Source: Clostridia bacterium (GTDB lineage: Bacteria; Bacillota; Clostridia; Christensenellales; Borkfalkiaceae). From it: a stretch of DNA of 64,000 nt. Positions within the stretch are counted from its first letter, which is position 1. Every line of letters begins with the position of its first letter. Shown piece after piece: positions 51,141 through 59,691 of the stretch. The stretch is taken from contig JAFWXO010000020.1 of the NCBI GenBank assembly GCA_017545865.1, forward strand, positions 62,001 to 126,000, written 5' to 3'. The notes beneath the pieces were generated by a model. That model searched no databases, was not told the DNA's origin, and was given only the letters and a program-made list of their open reading frames with translations. The position numbers and the translations under genes are program-made.

Positions 51141-52236
51141 ATTTAGATTTATCTTCTTTAAAGTCTTCGTCAGCCATAGCCGAATACTTCTTTATAATTT
51201 CAATTTCCTTAGGATTATAAGGTCTATGATTAAGCCTAAACAAATCGTGGAACCACTTAGTAAAATCCCATTTTAAGTTGGGGTTTTCTTCATATTGAGT
51301 CCAAACGCTATTCCAAGGCTCGTAATATTGCGCCTTGCCACCAACTAAACCCCAGTTATAACAACCGATTTTTTCAAGGTAATAAAGGGGGAACAAATCT
51401 TCAACGTTGTTATTTAAACACCTTGCAAGCCACTCGCTATTGATAAGCGGTCTACCAAACTTTTTAAGCGTTCTAATAGTGTTTATATTAGACATATAAC
51501 TGTTGTAGTTATGGAAAGAGATAATGTCTGAATTTAAAACGCCGTATTTTTCAACTTCGCAAACGTCGTCAAAATTACCGCCGTAATAAGATGCCGTTTC
51601 GCAAGTTAACGGTTGAATAGGATCAATCTCACGGCAAATTTCAAAAATCTTTTTAAGGTTTGGGAGAGAAACTTCACGCCTATTGCTGTTGCCAACTTCG
51701 TTATAAACGTTCCAAATCAAAATTCTTTCGTCGTTTTTATATTTTTCAACGAATTCTCTAATCATAGCAAAAAATCTTGGCGCAGTTTCAGGCTCGTCAA
51801 GATAATGATGCCCCATATTAGAAAAAACACCGTGTTGGCTCATTTTTCTACCGCCGTGATAACCCCAGTCGCAAGGTTGTTCGCCAAGTTTATCAACTTC
51901 AAAACCCTTCGGGCGCATACAGTCGTTTGCTAAAACGACCATTAAGGTGATACCGTGCTTATCGGCAAGTTGAACGAACTTTTCAAACCTTTCCATATAC
52001 CCGTCGTGTTCTTTATCCCACACCAAAAATTCAATAATAACTCTAATAGAGTTAAAACCGATTTCTTGCATAAGTTTAAATTCTTCTTCCATAACGGCGT
52101 AAACTTTATCGTGGTTGTATTCTTGCCACATTTCAATTCTATTAACGCAGTTTGCAGGAAGATAGTTACAACCCCTTATCCACGGGCGAGAATTATACCA
52201 CTCCCACGCTCTTTCTTTTGACCATTTAGTACCCAT
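51130..52236 (-). CDS. GH-A clan glycoside hydrolase (GH5-like)
   Basis: This 368-residue TIM-barrel hydrolase has RGCNYLPANCVNRIEMWQ at the start and the acid/base Glu in WNVYNEVGN near residue 178. The nucleophile Glu is likely in INSEWLAR near residue 262. There is no signal peptide, so it acts on imported oligosaccharides. Its neighbours suggest galactose release, but proteins of this type are often labelled beta-xylanase or beta-mannanase without proof. AAAGGAG precedes the start, and it heads the sugar-acid operon. Confidence 0.86.
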   Translation of the reverse strand: MGTKWSKERAWEWYNSRPWIRGCNYLPANCVNRIEMWQEYNHDKVYAVMEEEFKLMQEIGFNSIRVIIEFLVWDKEHDGYMERFEKFVQLADKHGITLMVVLANDCMRPKGFEVDKLGEQPCDWGYHGGRKMSQHGVFSNMGHHYLDEPETAPRFFAMIREFVEKYKNDERILIWNVYNEVGNSNRREVSLPNLKKIFEICREIDPIQPLTCETASYYGGNFDDVCEVEKYGVLNSDIISFHNYNSYMSNINTIRTLKKFGRPLINSEWLARCLNNNVEDLFPLYYLEKIGCYNWGLVGGKAQYYEPWNSVWTQYEENPNLKWDFTKWFHDLFRLNHRPYNPKEIEIIKKYSAMADEDFKEDKSKYDV

Positions 52237-52265
52237 AGTAAACTCCTTTAGGTTTTGTTAACTTT

Positions 52266-52295
52266 ATTTTACACCGATTAGGCGTTGACTTTCAA
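52266..52295 (-). promoter_or_regulatory. Promoter of the sugar-acid operon
   Basis: Minus strand: TTGAAA (52290-52295), an 18-base spacer and TAAAAT (52266-52271). The -35 abuts and overlaps the -35 of the divergent AraC gene by one base, so the two promoters compete. Confidence 0.55.
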
Positions 52296-52313
52296 CCTAT
52301 AATGTAATATAAT
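52285..52313 (+). promoter_or_regulatory. Promoter of the AraC gene
   Basis: TTGACT (52285-52290), a 17-base spacer and TATAAT (52308-52313); a leader of about 21 bases follows with a weak AGGTAG before the ATG at 52342. Confidence 0.65.
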
Positions 52314-52341
52314 ATATCCAAAAAGTTAGGTTAGGTAGAAA

Positions 52342-53124
52342 ATGAACCATTTGTTTTATCAAACTGAAAATTTTGGCAAAAGTTATGATTTTAGACCAAA
52401 ACTTCACGAAGGATTCGTTATCGGAGCGCATATTCACGAGTTTAGCGAGATAATTTACGTTTTAAGTGGGGACGCTGAAATTGTTATTAACGGTAAAACC
52501 CTGCATTTAAAAGACGATGATTTCGTTTTTATTCCCCCAAACTATATTCATCAATACAAAATTGACAAAGCAAAGGTGTATTGCGCGGTATTTTCAAACG
52601 ATTATATCCCCTTATTCTTCAATTCAATCGGCGATAGGCACTTAAACGTTGAACCTATTAACGTTGCAAAACATAGAGATTTGCTTGAAAAAATCTTCAC
52701 TCACGACAGTTCTTCAAAGATGCTAACGAGTGGTTATTTGAATATTTTATGCGATATAGTTTTAAAGAACTCCGAGCTCTCGCCAAGCGTTCTTTCAGAT
52801 GGAATACTTTACCAAAAAGTTATAAATTATATCTTTAAGCACTTTACAGAAGATATAACCCTTAAAGACGTTAGCCAAAAGTTTGGATATAACGAAAAAT
52901 ACCTTTCCGCAACCTTACATAAACTAACTGGTATCAATTTTAGAAAATTTATTTCTCTTTATAGAGTTTTAAGGGCAAAAGAATTACTGTTAAATTCAAA
53001 AGAAGATATATCTTCAATTGCAATGTCTTGCGGGTTTTCAGCTATCAACACTTTTAACCGAACTTTTAAAGAATTCACGGGGCTTACCCCTACCGAGTTT
53101 AAAAAACAAAGTAAAATAAATTAA
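52342..53124 (+). CDS. AraC-family transcriptional regulator
   Basis: The 260-residue regulator has an N-terminal cupin sensing domain (HIHEFSEIIYVLSGDAEIVINGK and the FVFIPPNYIHQY histidine segment) and a C-terminal double helix-turn-helix ending in the typical FNRTFKEFTGLTPTEFKK. It is divergent from the sugar-acid operon and is its likely activator. The inducer is probably a sugar or sugar acid, which cannot be told from sequence. Confidence 0.92.
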   Translation: MNHLFYQTENFGKSYDFRPKLHEGFVIGAHIHEFSEIIYVLSGDAEIVINGKTLHLKDDDFVFIPPNYIHQYKIDKAKVYCAVFSNDYIPLFFNSIGDRHLNVEPINVAKHRDLLEKIFTHDSSSKMLTSGYLNILCDIVLKNSELSPSVLSDGILYQKVINYIFKHFTEDITLKDVSQKFGYNEKYLSATLHKLTGINFRKFISLYRVLRAKELLLNSKEDISSIAMSCGFSAINTFNRTFKEFTGLTPTEFKKQSKIN

Positions 53125-53144
53125 GCGTTGCTAAAGCAACGCTT
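53123..53144. terminator. Bidirectional terminator
   Basis: A 9-bp stem AAGCGTTGC with a TAAA loop and T6, between the AraC and spoIVB genes. Confidence 0.88.
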
Positions 53145-53146
53145 TT

Positions 53147-54133
53147 TTATATCATATTTTGAATTGCAATTCCGTAACCGCGAGTGCTATCGTTTAAAAA
53201 AACGTGAGTGACCGCGCCAACGAGTTTGCCGTTTTGCATTATGGGAGAACCACTCATACCTTGAACTATTCCGCCCGTTATTGAAAGCAAATCTTTATCC
53301 GTTATCTTAATAACGAAATTTTTATTAGATTTAGAGTGATAATCGCATTTAACGATGTCGATTGAATAAAATTTAGGCTTAATGCCGTCAACAGTGGCGT
53401 AAATTTCAGCTTTTCCCGGTTTTGCAGTGCCAAGTTCAACCTTTACGCTTGAACTGGTTTTAAAGCCGTTTACACGCCCATACAAACCAACGGAAGTGTT
53501 ATTTGATATGTCACCTATTTCTTTTTCGCCTATAAAAACGCCCTTTAACTCCCCTGCCTTGCCACGCTCGGCTTGGTTAACGCCTATTACGGTTGAAGCG
53601 AAAACTTTTCCCCCAACAACTTTATACATTTTACCGTTCTCGTTAGAAACAGGGTGACCAAGCGATGCGAAAGCCCCGTCTTCAGTAAAATAAGTTACCG
53701 TTCCAAGCCCGTTTAACCCATCAGTCAAATAAGCGCCGAGTTTATATTCGCCCGTTAAATCTTTAACGGGAATTATATGAGTGAGTTTAAATTCGCCGTT
53801 TCTATTAAGTTTTGCGATAATTTCGCCACCATTATACTTTTTTAAGCAATTTGCAACGTCTAACGGTGTGTTAATGGAATTATTATTAAAACTAAGAATA
53901 ACGTCGCCAACGGTTATTCCTGCCTTTTCGCAAGGTGAAACAAGCCCGCTTTCCGTGATAACTTCCGAAATACCAACAACGCTCACCCCTTCAGTATCAA
54001 TGGTAAAACCTAAAACGTTACCGCCAAGATAATAATATTTTTCTTCAGCGCTAACGTTAAATGAGAAAAAAGAAAATAAACATACGAATACTGCTAAAAC
54101 TACTAAGAGTTTTTTAAATCTTTTAATATTCAT
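53147..54133 (-). CDS. spoIVB: SpoIVB peptidase (sporulation signalling protease)
   Basis: This 328-residue S55-family serine protease is secreted into the space around the forespore and triggers pro-sigma-K processing. An N-terminal membrane segment (about 8-28) precedes a PDZ domain (about 45-125). The catalytic domain has SLGHPV with the active-site His and GMSGSPIMQNGKLVGAVTHV with the Ser. The start at 54133 was chosen because the upstream frame uses only a TTG. No Shine-Dalgarno is present, and a T-rich terminator lies just upstream, so a sporulation-specific promoter in this gap is expected but not identified. Confidence 0.94.
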   Translation of the reverse strand: MNIKRFKKLLVVLAVFVCLFSFFSFNVSAEEKYYYLGGNVLGFTIDTEGVSVVGISEVITESGLVSPCEKAGITVGDVILSFNNNSINTPLDVANCLKKYNGGEIIAKLNRNGEFKLTHIIPVKDLTGEYKLGAYLTDGLNGLGTVTYFTEDGAFASLGHPVSNENGKMYKVVGGKVFASTVIGVNQAERGKAGELKGVFIGEKEIGDISNNTSVGLYGRVNGFKTSSSVKVELGTAKPGKAEIYATVDGIKPKFYSIDIVKCDYHSKSNKNFVIKITDKDLLSITGGIVQGMSGSPIMQNGKLVGAVTHVFLNDSTRGYGIAIQNMI

Positions 54134-54162
54134 AGTAAAAAGTATTTGCAATAGTTTAAAAA

Positions 54163-54187
54163 AAATACCCGCGATTTGCGGGTATTT
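54163..54187 (-). terminator. Terminator of the TetR gene
   Basis: A 10-bp stem AAATACCCGC with a GATTT loop and T8 on the minus strand, adjacent to the TetR stop codon. Confidence 0.88.
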
Positions 54188-54778
54188 TTAACTGTTGTTT
54201 TTAATCATTTTTATCATTTTGATACCTTCTGATATTAAGGATGAAACACATTTTAACACGTCGTCATAAGGAACGGTTTTACCATCTTTAAACCACTTAT
54301 AAACGAATTCAATAGCGCCACCAACTAAGAAATTAACCATATACGGAATTTTTTCATTAGCCGTTCCCCTATTTTTAAGGTAAATAGCGTAAAATCTATC
54401 CGTGAGCGCATCAACTATGTTTTGAACGAAGTTGTTAGAGGTTTTTGAGAAGATAACGTATTCCGCAAAAGCAACGTTGGTTATAAGCGGAATTGAAATT
54501 TCTTTTAAGCAAGGATAAGGGTCTTTTTCAAACTCAGAATAATCGTATTTTGATAAAACTTGATCAAAATTATCCAAAACACCTTGGAATATATCACTCA
54601 TAACGTCAAAAACAGAACTATAATGAGTGTAAAAACTATTTCGGCTAATAAGCGCAATCTTAGTTATCTCAGTAACGGTAATATCTTCCAAATTCTTTTT
54701 CTTTAATAAGACTATCAACGCCTTTTTTATAACCGAGCGTGTTCTAACGCTTCGTTTGTCCATCTTGTTAACTTCCAT
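54188..54778 (-). CDS. TetR-family transcriptional regulator
   Basis: The 196-residue protein has an N-terminal TetR helix-turn-helix (SVIKKALIVLLKKKNLEDITVTEITKIALISRNSFYTHY, about residues 15-55) and a variable helical effector domain. An alternative Met at residue 6 is possible. The promoter overlaps a TCAACATATTGA inverted repeat, a candidate self-operator. The target gene is not obvious; the neighbours are spoIVB and large lipoproteins. Confidence 0.9.
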   Translation of the reverse strand: MEVNKMDKRSVRTRSVIKKALIVLLKKKNLEDITVTEITKIALISRNSFYTHYSSVFDVMSDIFQGVLDNFDQVLSKYDYSEFEKDPYPCLKEISIPLITNVAFAEYVIFSKTSNNFVQNIVDALTDRFYAIYLKNRGTANEKIPYMVNFLVGGAIEFVYKWFKDGKTVPYDDVLKCVSSLISEGIKMIKMIKNNS

Positions 54779-54784
54779 ACCTAA

Positions 54785-54813
54785 ATTATATTATAAATTA
54801 CTATTATTGTCAA
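54785..54813 (-). promoter_or_regulatory. Consensus promoter of TetR gene, apparently leaderless
   Basis: Minus strand: TTGACA (54808-54813), a 17-base spacer and TATAAT (54785-54790), then six bases to the ATG at 54778. An imperfect operator-like repeat spans 54810-54821. Confidence 0.75.
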
Positions 54814-54846
54814 CATATTGAACAAAATTTCATTTTTTGCACAAAA

Positions 54847-54874
54847 AAATACTACGGAAGATTCCGTAGTATTT
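54847..54874 (-). terminator. Terminator of the exported-protein operon
   Basis: A 13-bp stem AAATACTACGGAA with a GA centre (functional loop larger) followed by T5 on the minus strand. Confidence 0.85.
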
Positions 54875-54887
54875 TTATTTTTGTTAA

Positions 54888-57800
54888 TTACGCTTTTTTA
54901 GCGCCAACCCAAGTGAGAACACCTTCGGTTACAGTCCATAAGCCGTTACCTTCAGCGCCAACGAACGAAGCAAAATCATTGTTAGATGACTTCATTTCAT
55001 CGATCGTGTTGTACTTAGAAACGCCTTCATAAACGTAAGTACCAGACTTGTAAACGCTGTTTTCAGCAACGTTAACGTGAGTTGCAATATCAGTAAGAGT
55101 CCAAGTGAACGACCAAGGAGTCTTCCAAAGATCATCAAACTTAGTTAATGCAACGTTACAAGTTGCGCAAGTGCCTTCAGTCTTAGAGAAGGTTTCGCCA
55201 CAAGTAGTACATACGTAACCAGCAATAACGTTATTAGGTGCTTTATAAGAGTCAGCTGTGATAGTGCTTGCATCAACAAGAGCCTTAAAGCCTGCTTTCA
55301 TACCAGTCATAATGGGGATATCACCCTTAACTTGGTTGCCTGCAAAACCAACGTAAGTTTCATAAGAAGTGTACGGTTGAAGAGTACCGATATTTCTTAT
55401 TTGTAATACGCCGTTTTCATAGTGCCAGAACGAGTTGTAGTTTGAACCATAGCACCATTGATATACAACAGGAGTTGCACCAAGAGTTATAACGTTGTTA
55501 ATATACTTAGCAGTTGCTCTTTCAGGTTGATTAAGTCTGTTATTTTGGAATAACGCCGTGCTATCACTGTACATAGACGAATTCATTGCAATAGCCTTTC
55601 CAGATACTTCAGCGCCGTATTCATCACCTGCTAACGTAGAACCAGTAGCAACGGTATTACCAGCGGTATCAATAACGATGTTGTTATAGTAACCGAAACC
55701 GTTGAAACCAATGATACCTTGAACTTTACTTTCATCATTGAAGGAAACGTAAAGGTTGCTTACGTGTAAGTGAGAACCAGGCCAATAGTTATGGTCAGGA
55801 GTATACCAACCAAGAAGAGCATATTTACCAGTATTGCCACTATCAGTAGCAGTTACGTTAGTAAACGCAATATTCTTAACAACTGCACCACCAACAGATA
55901 AAGTGCCACCGTTATATAAGAACGCACCAAATAAACCGTATTCGCCAACGTTGTAATTCTTAATAGTATAACCATAGCCATCGAAATAGCCAAGGAAACC
56001 ACCATTACCGTTTTGGTTAGGAACAGGAGTTTTAATGCTATTATATGCAAACGTAATACCAGTCATATCGATATCGCCGCTAAGTTTATAGAAACCATAG
56101 TTATGGGTTTGCTTAGAATAATCAATATCGAGCGCTGCTTTAAGAGCGTTTGCGTTATCAATAATAGAAGTCCAGAAGGAAACGTCATTGAATTGATAGT
56201 AAGCCTTGTTAGTGCCGATAGTAACGCTAAACTTTTGAACGTCAGCATATTCGCGCTTAGAAATAATAGGAAGACCTGCTTCTTCATCAGCCTTAGAAGA
56301 CTTAATTCTCATTTCACCGTTTGCAAGGATACCACCGTTTTCTTTATTTAAAGTAAAGGTCTTTCCTTCAAACTTAACGATTGCTTCAACGATACCAGAA
56401 TCATCAATTAACGTAGAATTGATAAAGCCTTTATTTGCATCGAAATCAACTGCATCGTTTATAATAACGGTATTTTCAACGTCTCTTTCAATGGTAACGG
56501 TAATAACTTTTTCGTGAGCAACCCCATCAACCGTAAAGTTGATTGTAACAAGCGCTTCACCAAAGAGATTAGCTGTTAACTTATCGTTAGATACAATAAT
56601 AGCAGCGCTATCAGAAGAAAGAGTTACGGAAGTTGCGTCAGTACCGTTAGATTCAACACCGATAGTATAAGGAGTTTCAGAAATCTTTAATACAACTTCT
56701 TCAGTTGCAACACCGTTTACCTTAACTGTTGCATACTTGGAAATTATATCGATAACGTCAACAACGAAATCAACCGACCAGTTTGTACCTTCGTAAACGA
56801 AAGTTGCAGTAACAACAACGTCATTAGCAAATGCGCTTGCAGTTGCGCTGCTTCCATTGAACACAAGGTTACTTGAACTTGAAGCAAACGTTACGTTCGG
56901 AACTTCAACGCCTTTTAACATTACCTTGAATTCGCCGGTAGAACCCTTAGCAAATTCAACTTCATTATCAAATTCTTCGCCGTTTAAAGAGAAATTGAAG
57001 GGGCTTACAACGTTAACAGTGAACGCCTTGGTGTAAGACTTGCCGTTAATCTTATAAGAAGCGTTAACGACTGCGCCGTCACCTAATTTAACACCCGTAA
57101 TAGCGTTATTTTCAATAGAGATAAGATCACTATTAGAAGCGATAGTAAGTTCTTCAACAGAGCCACCGAATAACTTAACGTCAAAACCAGCGGTTTCGTA
57201 GCAATCAATAGTTAATTCAGCAGAATCATTTAACGTTGCGTAAACTTGATCAGCATAATTATCAGTTAAGCTATGCCAAATAGGAGTGTTGCCGATAACG
57301 TACCAGTTTTCACTCGTTGCAAAAGAAGCTGCAACTGAAGGTAAGCCTTCGTAGTCAGAAGTGGTAAACTCAGCCATATTGTTGTAACGGAGAATATTCT
57401 TGTTAACGATAGTCTTACCGGTTACAACTACTTGACCGCTAATTTCTTCGTGAGGACCAGCAGTTGATTGAACTGTGTGGTTGCCAACGTTCTTAGGATG
57501 AACTGTATCAAACGCTGAGAACGGGAATAAAAGTTTAGTTTCGTTTGCGCCGTAAGTGATTGCGTTGCTTGCAGAAGCATCGTCTTTAAGACCGCTAGGA
57601 CCACCGTTTAAACTAAGCGGAACGGGCGAAACTACAACGATATCAGAAAGTTTTGCAGCAGCATTTATAGAAGTTGAGAAGGAAGAATAGCCATAAGCAT
57701 ATAATTCTTCAGACAAATATTTTTCAATGTTAGCTGCAAATTTATAATCTTCAGGTCTCTTGAATTCAACGATAACGTTATCAATAACTGCGGCAGCGCC

Positions 57801-59639
57801 AATGTTAGCTAAAATACCACGAGTTGTTGAATTGTTTTCGTTAACGTCAACGTAAACGTTTTGCATAGTTCCGTTGAAACTGTAAGAAAGCGGAGAAACT
57901 AAACCGTAAAGTTTGTTTTGGTCGCCAACAAGTTTTTCACCGAAAAGATTAGTAAACGCAACATTCTTAATCACACCGTTTGCTTTAACGTTGTGGAAGA
58001 AACCATACGCTCTAATGTTTGCGTATTTAGAAACTATTGTACATTCAGGATTTGAGTAAACTGCGCCCTTGTCGTTCGCTTGAACAACGGTAGCGTTCTT
58101 AATTGTGTAACCACAACCGTCGAACACACCTGCGAAACCGATTTCAGGACGAGAATTGATATCTTCGTAATATACAACGCCGTTATATTTACGGTAACCA
58201 GCATACAAATTAACACCAAAGTTGTCAACGTCGTCAACGCGGTTATCGATAACAACGCCAGTCATATCGATATCGTTTAAAAGTTTATGGTAACCTGTTA
58301 TCAATCTCTTGTTAGTAACTTGTTCAAAGGATAATTTAACGTCTTGAGCGTCAGCCATATATCCTGCGCAAGCTTTAACAGGGATTTCGTATCTTTCAGT
58401 CTTAGTACCAAGAACGATAGAAGTGTTGATTTCTTCTTCTTGGTTAACTTGAAGACCTAAAACTGCACCGTTTGCATTGTTAACGGTTAATGCTAAACCA
58501 TCTTGATAAGCGTCAACTAAAGTAACGTCTTCGCCCCAAGCATCTGCAAACGTTTCAAGCGCAACGTTTTGATAACCAGTAGCAGTTTTAATTTTGTATA
58601 AACCACTATTAGCCGAGAAAAGTTCAACGCCGGTTGCAAGAGTTTTAATAGGTCTATCAATAGTAATAACAAAGTTACTCTTATAATCATTATAGCTAAA
58701 TTCAACTACAACTTCACCCATTTGAAGAGCAGTTAAAGTCATAGTAGTTGCATCGTAAGTATAGTCAACGCCTGCTTCGGTATTGCCAACGGGTTTAACT
58801 GAAATGTTTTCAGTCGGCAACGGAATAGTTTCACCGTTCACAATAGCAGTAGGAACGAAAACGTGAACGTTGTTATAAGAAGCCGGATCTATAAATGATG
58901 CGGGAGTTTCAATAGCGTAAGAAGTAAGAATTTGACCTTCATCATAGAAAGCAACGTTATCTTTAACTTCAAGATTAAAGGTTGCAGAAAGCGTGTCAGA
59001 TTGAGTTTTACCTTGAACAGAATCAGAGAAGGTAAAGTCACGCCAGTTAGCGTTAATGGTAACCTTTGTAGCGCCAGTCTTAAGAGTGGTGATAACACCA
59101 TCTTCAGAAATGGTTAAAACGCTATCATCTTCAATAACGTAATCAACGTCAAAATCATCAAAATGCAAGCCGTTAAAGTCAACGTAAGGTAAAATATCAT
59201 AAGTCTTATCTACTGCGATAATAGTGTTATCAACAAGGTTAGAGTCAAATCTTAAAGTCGGAAGATAGTCTCCATAAGAAACGGAAACAACGCAAGATGC
59301 GGTAACGCCTCCAAAACTTGCAGTAACAGTAGAAATACCTGCGCCAACGGCAGTAATATTGCCGTTTTCAACAATAGCAACAGACTTGTCGCTTGAATCG
59401 TAAACTAAATCGCCTTTAACGTTCTTAGTTTGAACGTTTAAGTTTTTAGTTTCGCCTAAAAGCATAGGAATTGCACTTGCCATTGTGATAGTCGGCTCAA
59501 GCGGTTGAAGAACCGAGACGTTAGGACCACTCGGTTTATCATCAGCATTGTTTTTGCCTTTATCACCGCATCCTACCGTTGCAAGCGCAACGGTAGATGC
59601 GAGTGTAAGAACTAACAATTTCTTAAATAATTTTTTCAT
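54888..59639 (-). CDS. Giant lipoprotein with Ig-like and beta-helix-like domains and a zinc ribbon
   Basis: The 1583-residue protein has a lipoprotein signal peptide with lipobox TVGC (Cys near residue 24). Several bacterial Ig-like (BIG_2) domains follow, the first near 45-125, with more in 830-1140. Two blocks (about 455-640 and 1195-1330) share the L-x-x-D-I-D-M-T-G start and F-x-G-Y-F-D-G-x-G-Y-T-I-K-N repeats of GLUG/pectin-lyase-like surface proteins. Near residue 1478-1495 is CTTC-x11-CATC, a zinc-ribbon pattern that is unusual outside the cell. The role is probably adhesion or glycan binding. GAGGG precedes the ATG. Confidence 0.82.
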   Translation of the reverse strand: MKKLFKKLLVLTLASTVALATVGCGDKGKNNADDKPSGPNVSVLQPLEPTITMASAIPMLLGETKNLNVQTKNVKGDLVYDSSDKSVAIVENGNITAVGAGISTVTASFGGVTASCVVSVSYGDYLPTLRFDSNLVDNTIIAVDKTYDILPYVDFNGLHFDDFDVDYVIEDDSVLTISEDGVITTLKTGATKVTINANWRDFTFSDSVQGKTQSDTLSATFNLEVKDNVAFYDEGQILTSYAIETPASFIDPASYNNVHVFVPTAIVNGETIPLPTENISVKPVGNTEAGVDYTYDATTMTLTALQMGEVVVEFSYNDYKSNFVITIDRPIKTLATGVELFSANSGLYKIKTATGYQNVALETFADAWGEDVTLVDAYQDGLALTVNNANGAVLGLQVNQEEEINTSIVLGTKTERYEIPVKACAGYMADAQDVKLSFEQVTNKRLITGYHKLLNDIDMTGVVIDNRVDDVDNFGVNLYAGYRKYNGVVYYEDINSRPEIGFAGVFDGCGYTIKNATVVQANDKGAVYSNPECTIVSKYANIRAYGFFHNVKANGVIKNVAFTNLFGEKLVGDQNKLYGLVSPLSYSFNGTMQNVYVDVNENNSTTRGILANIGAAAVIDNVIVEFKRPEDYKFAANIEKYLSEELYAYGYSSFSTSINAAAKLSDIVVVSPVPLSLNGGPSGLKDDASASNAITYGANETKLLFPFSAFDTVHPKNVGNHTVQSTAGPHEEISGQVVVTGKTIVNKNILRYNNMAEFTTSDYEGLPSVAASFATSENWYVIGNTPIWHSLTDNYADQVYATLNDSAELTIDCYETAGFDVKLFGGSVEELTIASNSDLISIENNAITGVKLGDGAVVNASYKINGKSYTKAFTVNVVSPFNFSLNGEEFDNEVEFAKGSTGEFKVMLKGVEVPNVTFASSSSNLVFNGSSATASAFANDVVVTATFVYEGTNWSVDFVVDVIDIISKYATVKVNGVATEEVVLKISETPYTIGVESNGTDATSVTLSSDSAAIIVSNDKLTANLFGEALVTINFTVDGVAHEKVITVTIERDVENTVIINDAVDFDANKGFINSTLIDDSGIVEAIVKFEGKTFTLNKENGGILANGEMRIKSSKADEEAGLPIISKREYADVQKFSVTIGTNKAYYQFNDVSFWTSIIDNANALKAALDIDYSKQTHNYGFYKLSGDIDMTGITFAYNSIKTPVPNQNGNGGFLGYFDGYGYTIKNYNVGEYGLFGAFLYNGGTLSVGGAVVKNIAFTNVTATDSGNTGKYALLGWYTPDHNYWPGSHLHVSNLYVSFNDESKVQGIIGFNGFGYYNNIVIDTAGNTVATGSTLAGDEYGAEVSGKAIAMNSSMYSDSTALFQNNRLNQPERATAKYINNVITLGATPVVYQWCYGSNYNSFWHYENGVLQIRNIGTLQPYTSYETYVGFAGNQVKGDIPIMTGMKAGFKALVDASTITADSYKAPNNVIAGYVCTTCGETFSKTEGTCATCNVALTKFDDLWKTPWSFTWTLTDIATHVNVAENSVYKSGTYVYEGVSKYNTIDEMKSSNNDFASFVGAEGNGLWTVTEGVLTWVGAKKA

Positions 59640-59691
59640 AATCCCTCAAAAAAATCGTATAGTTTATTCACTATAAATTACAAATTATAAA

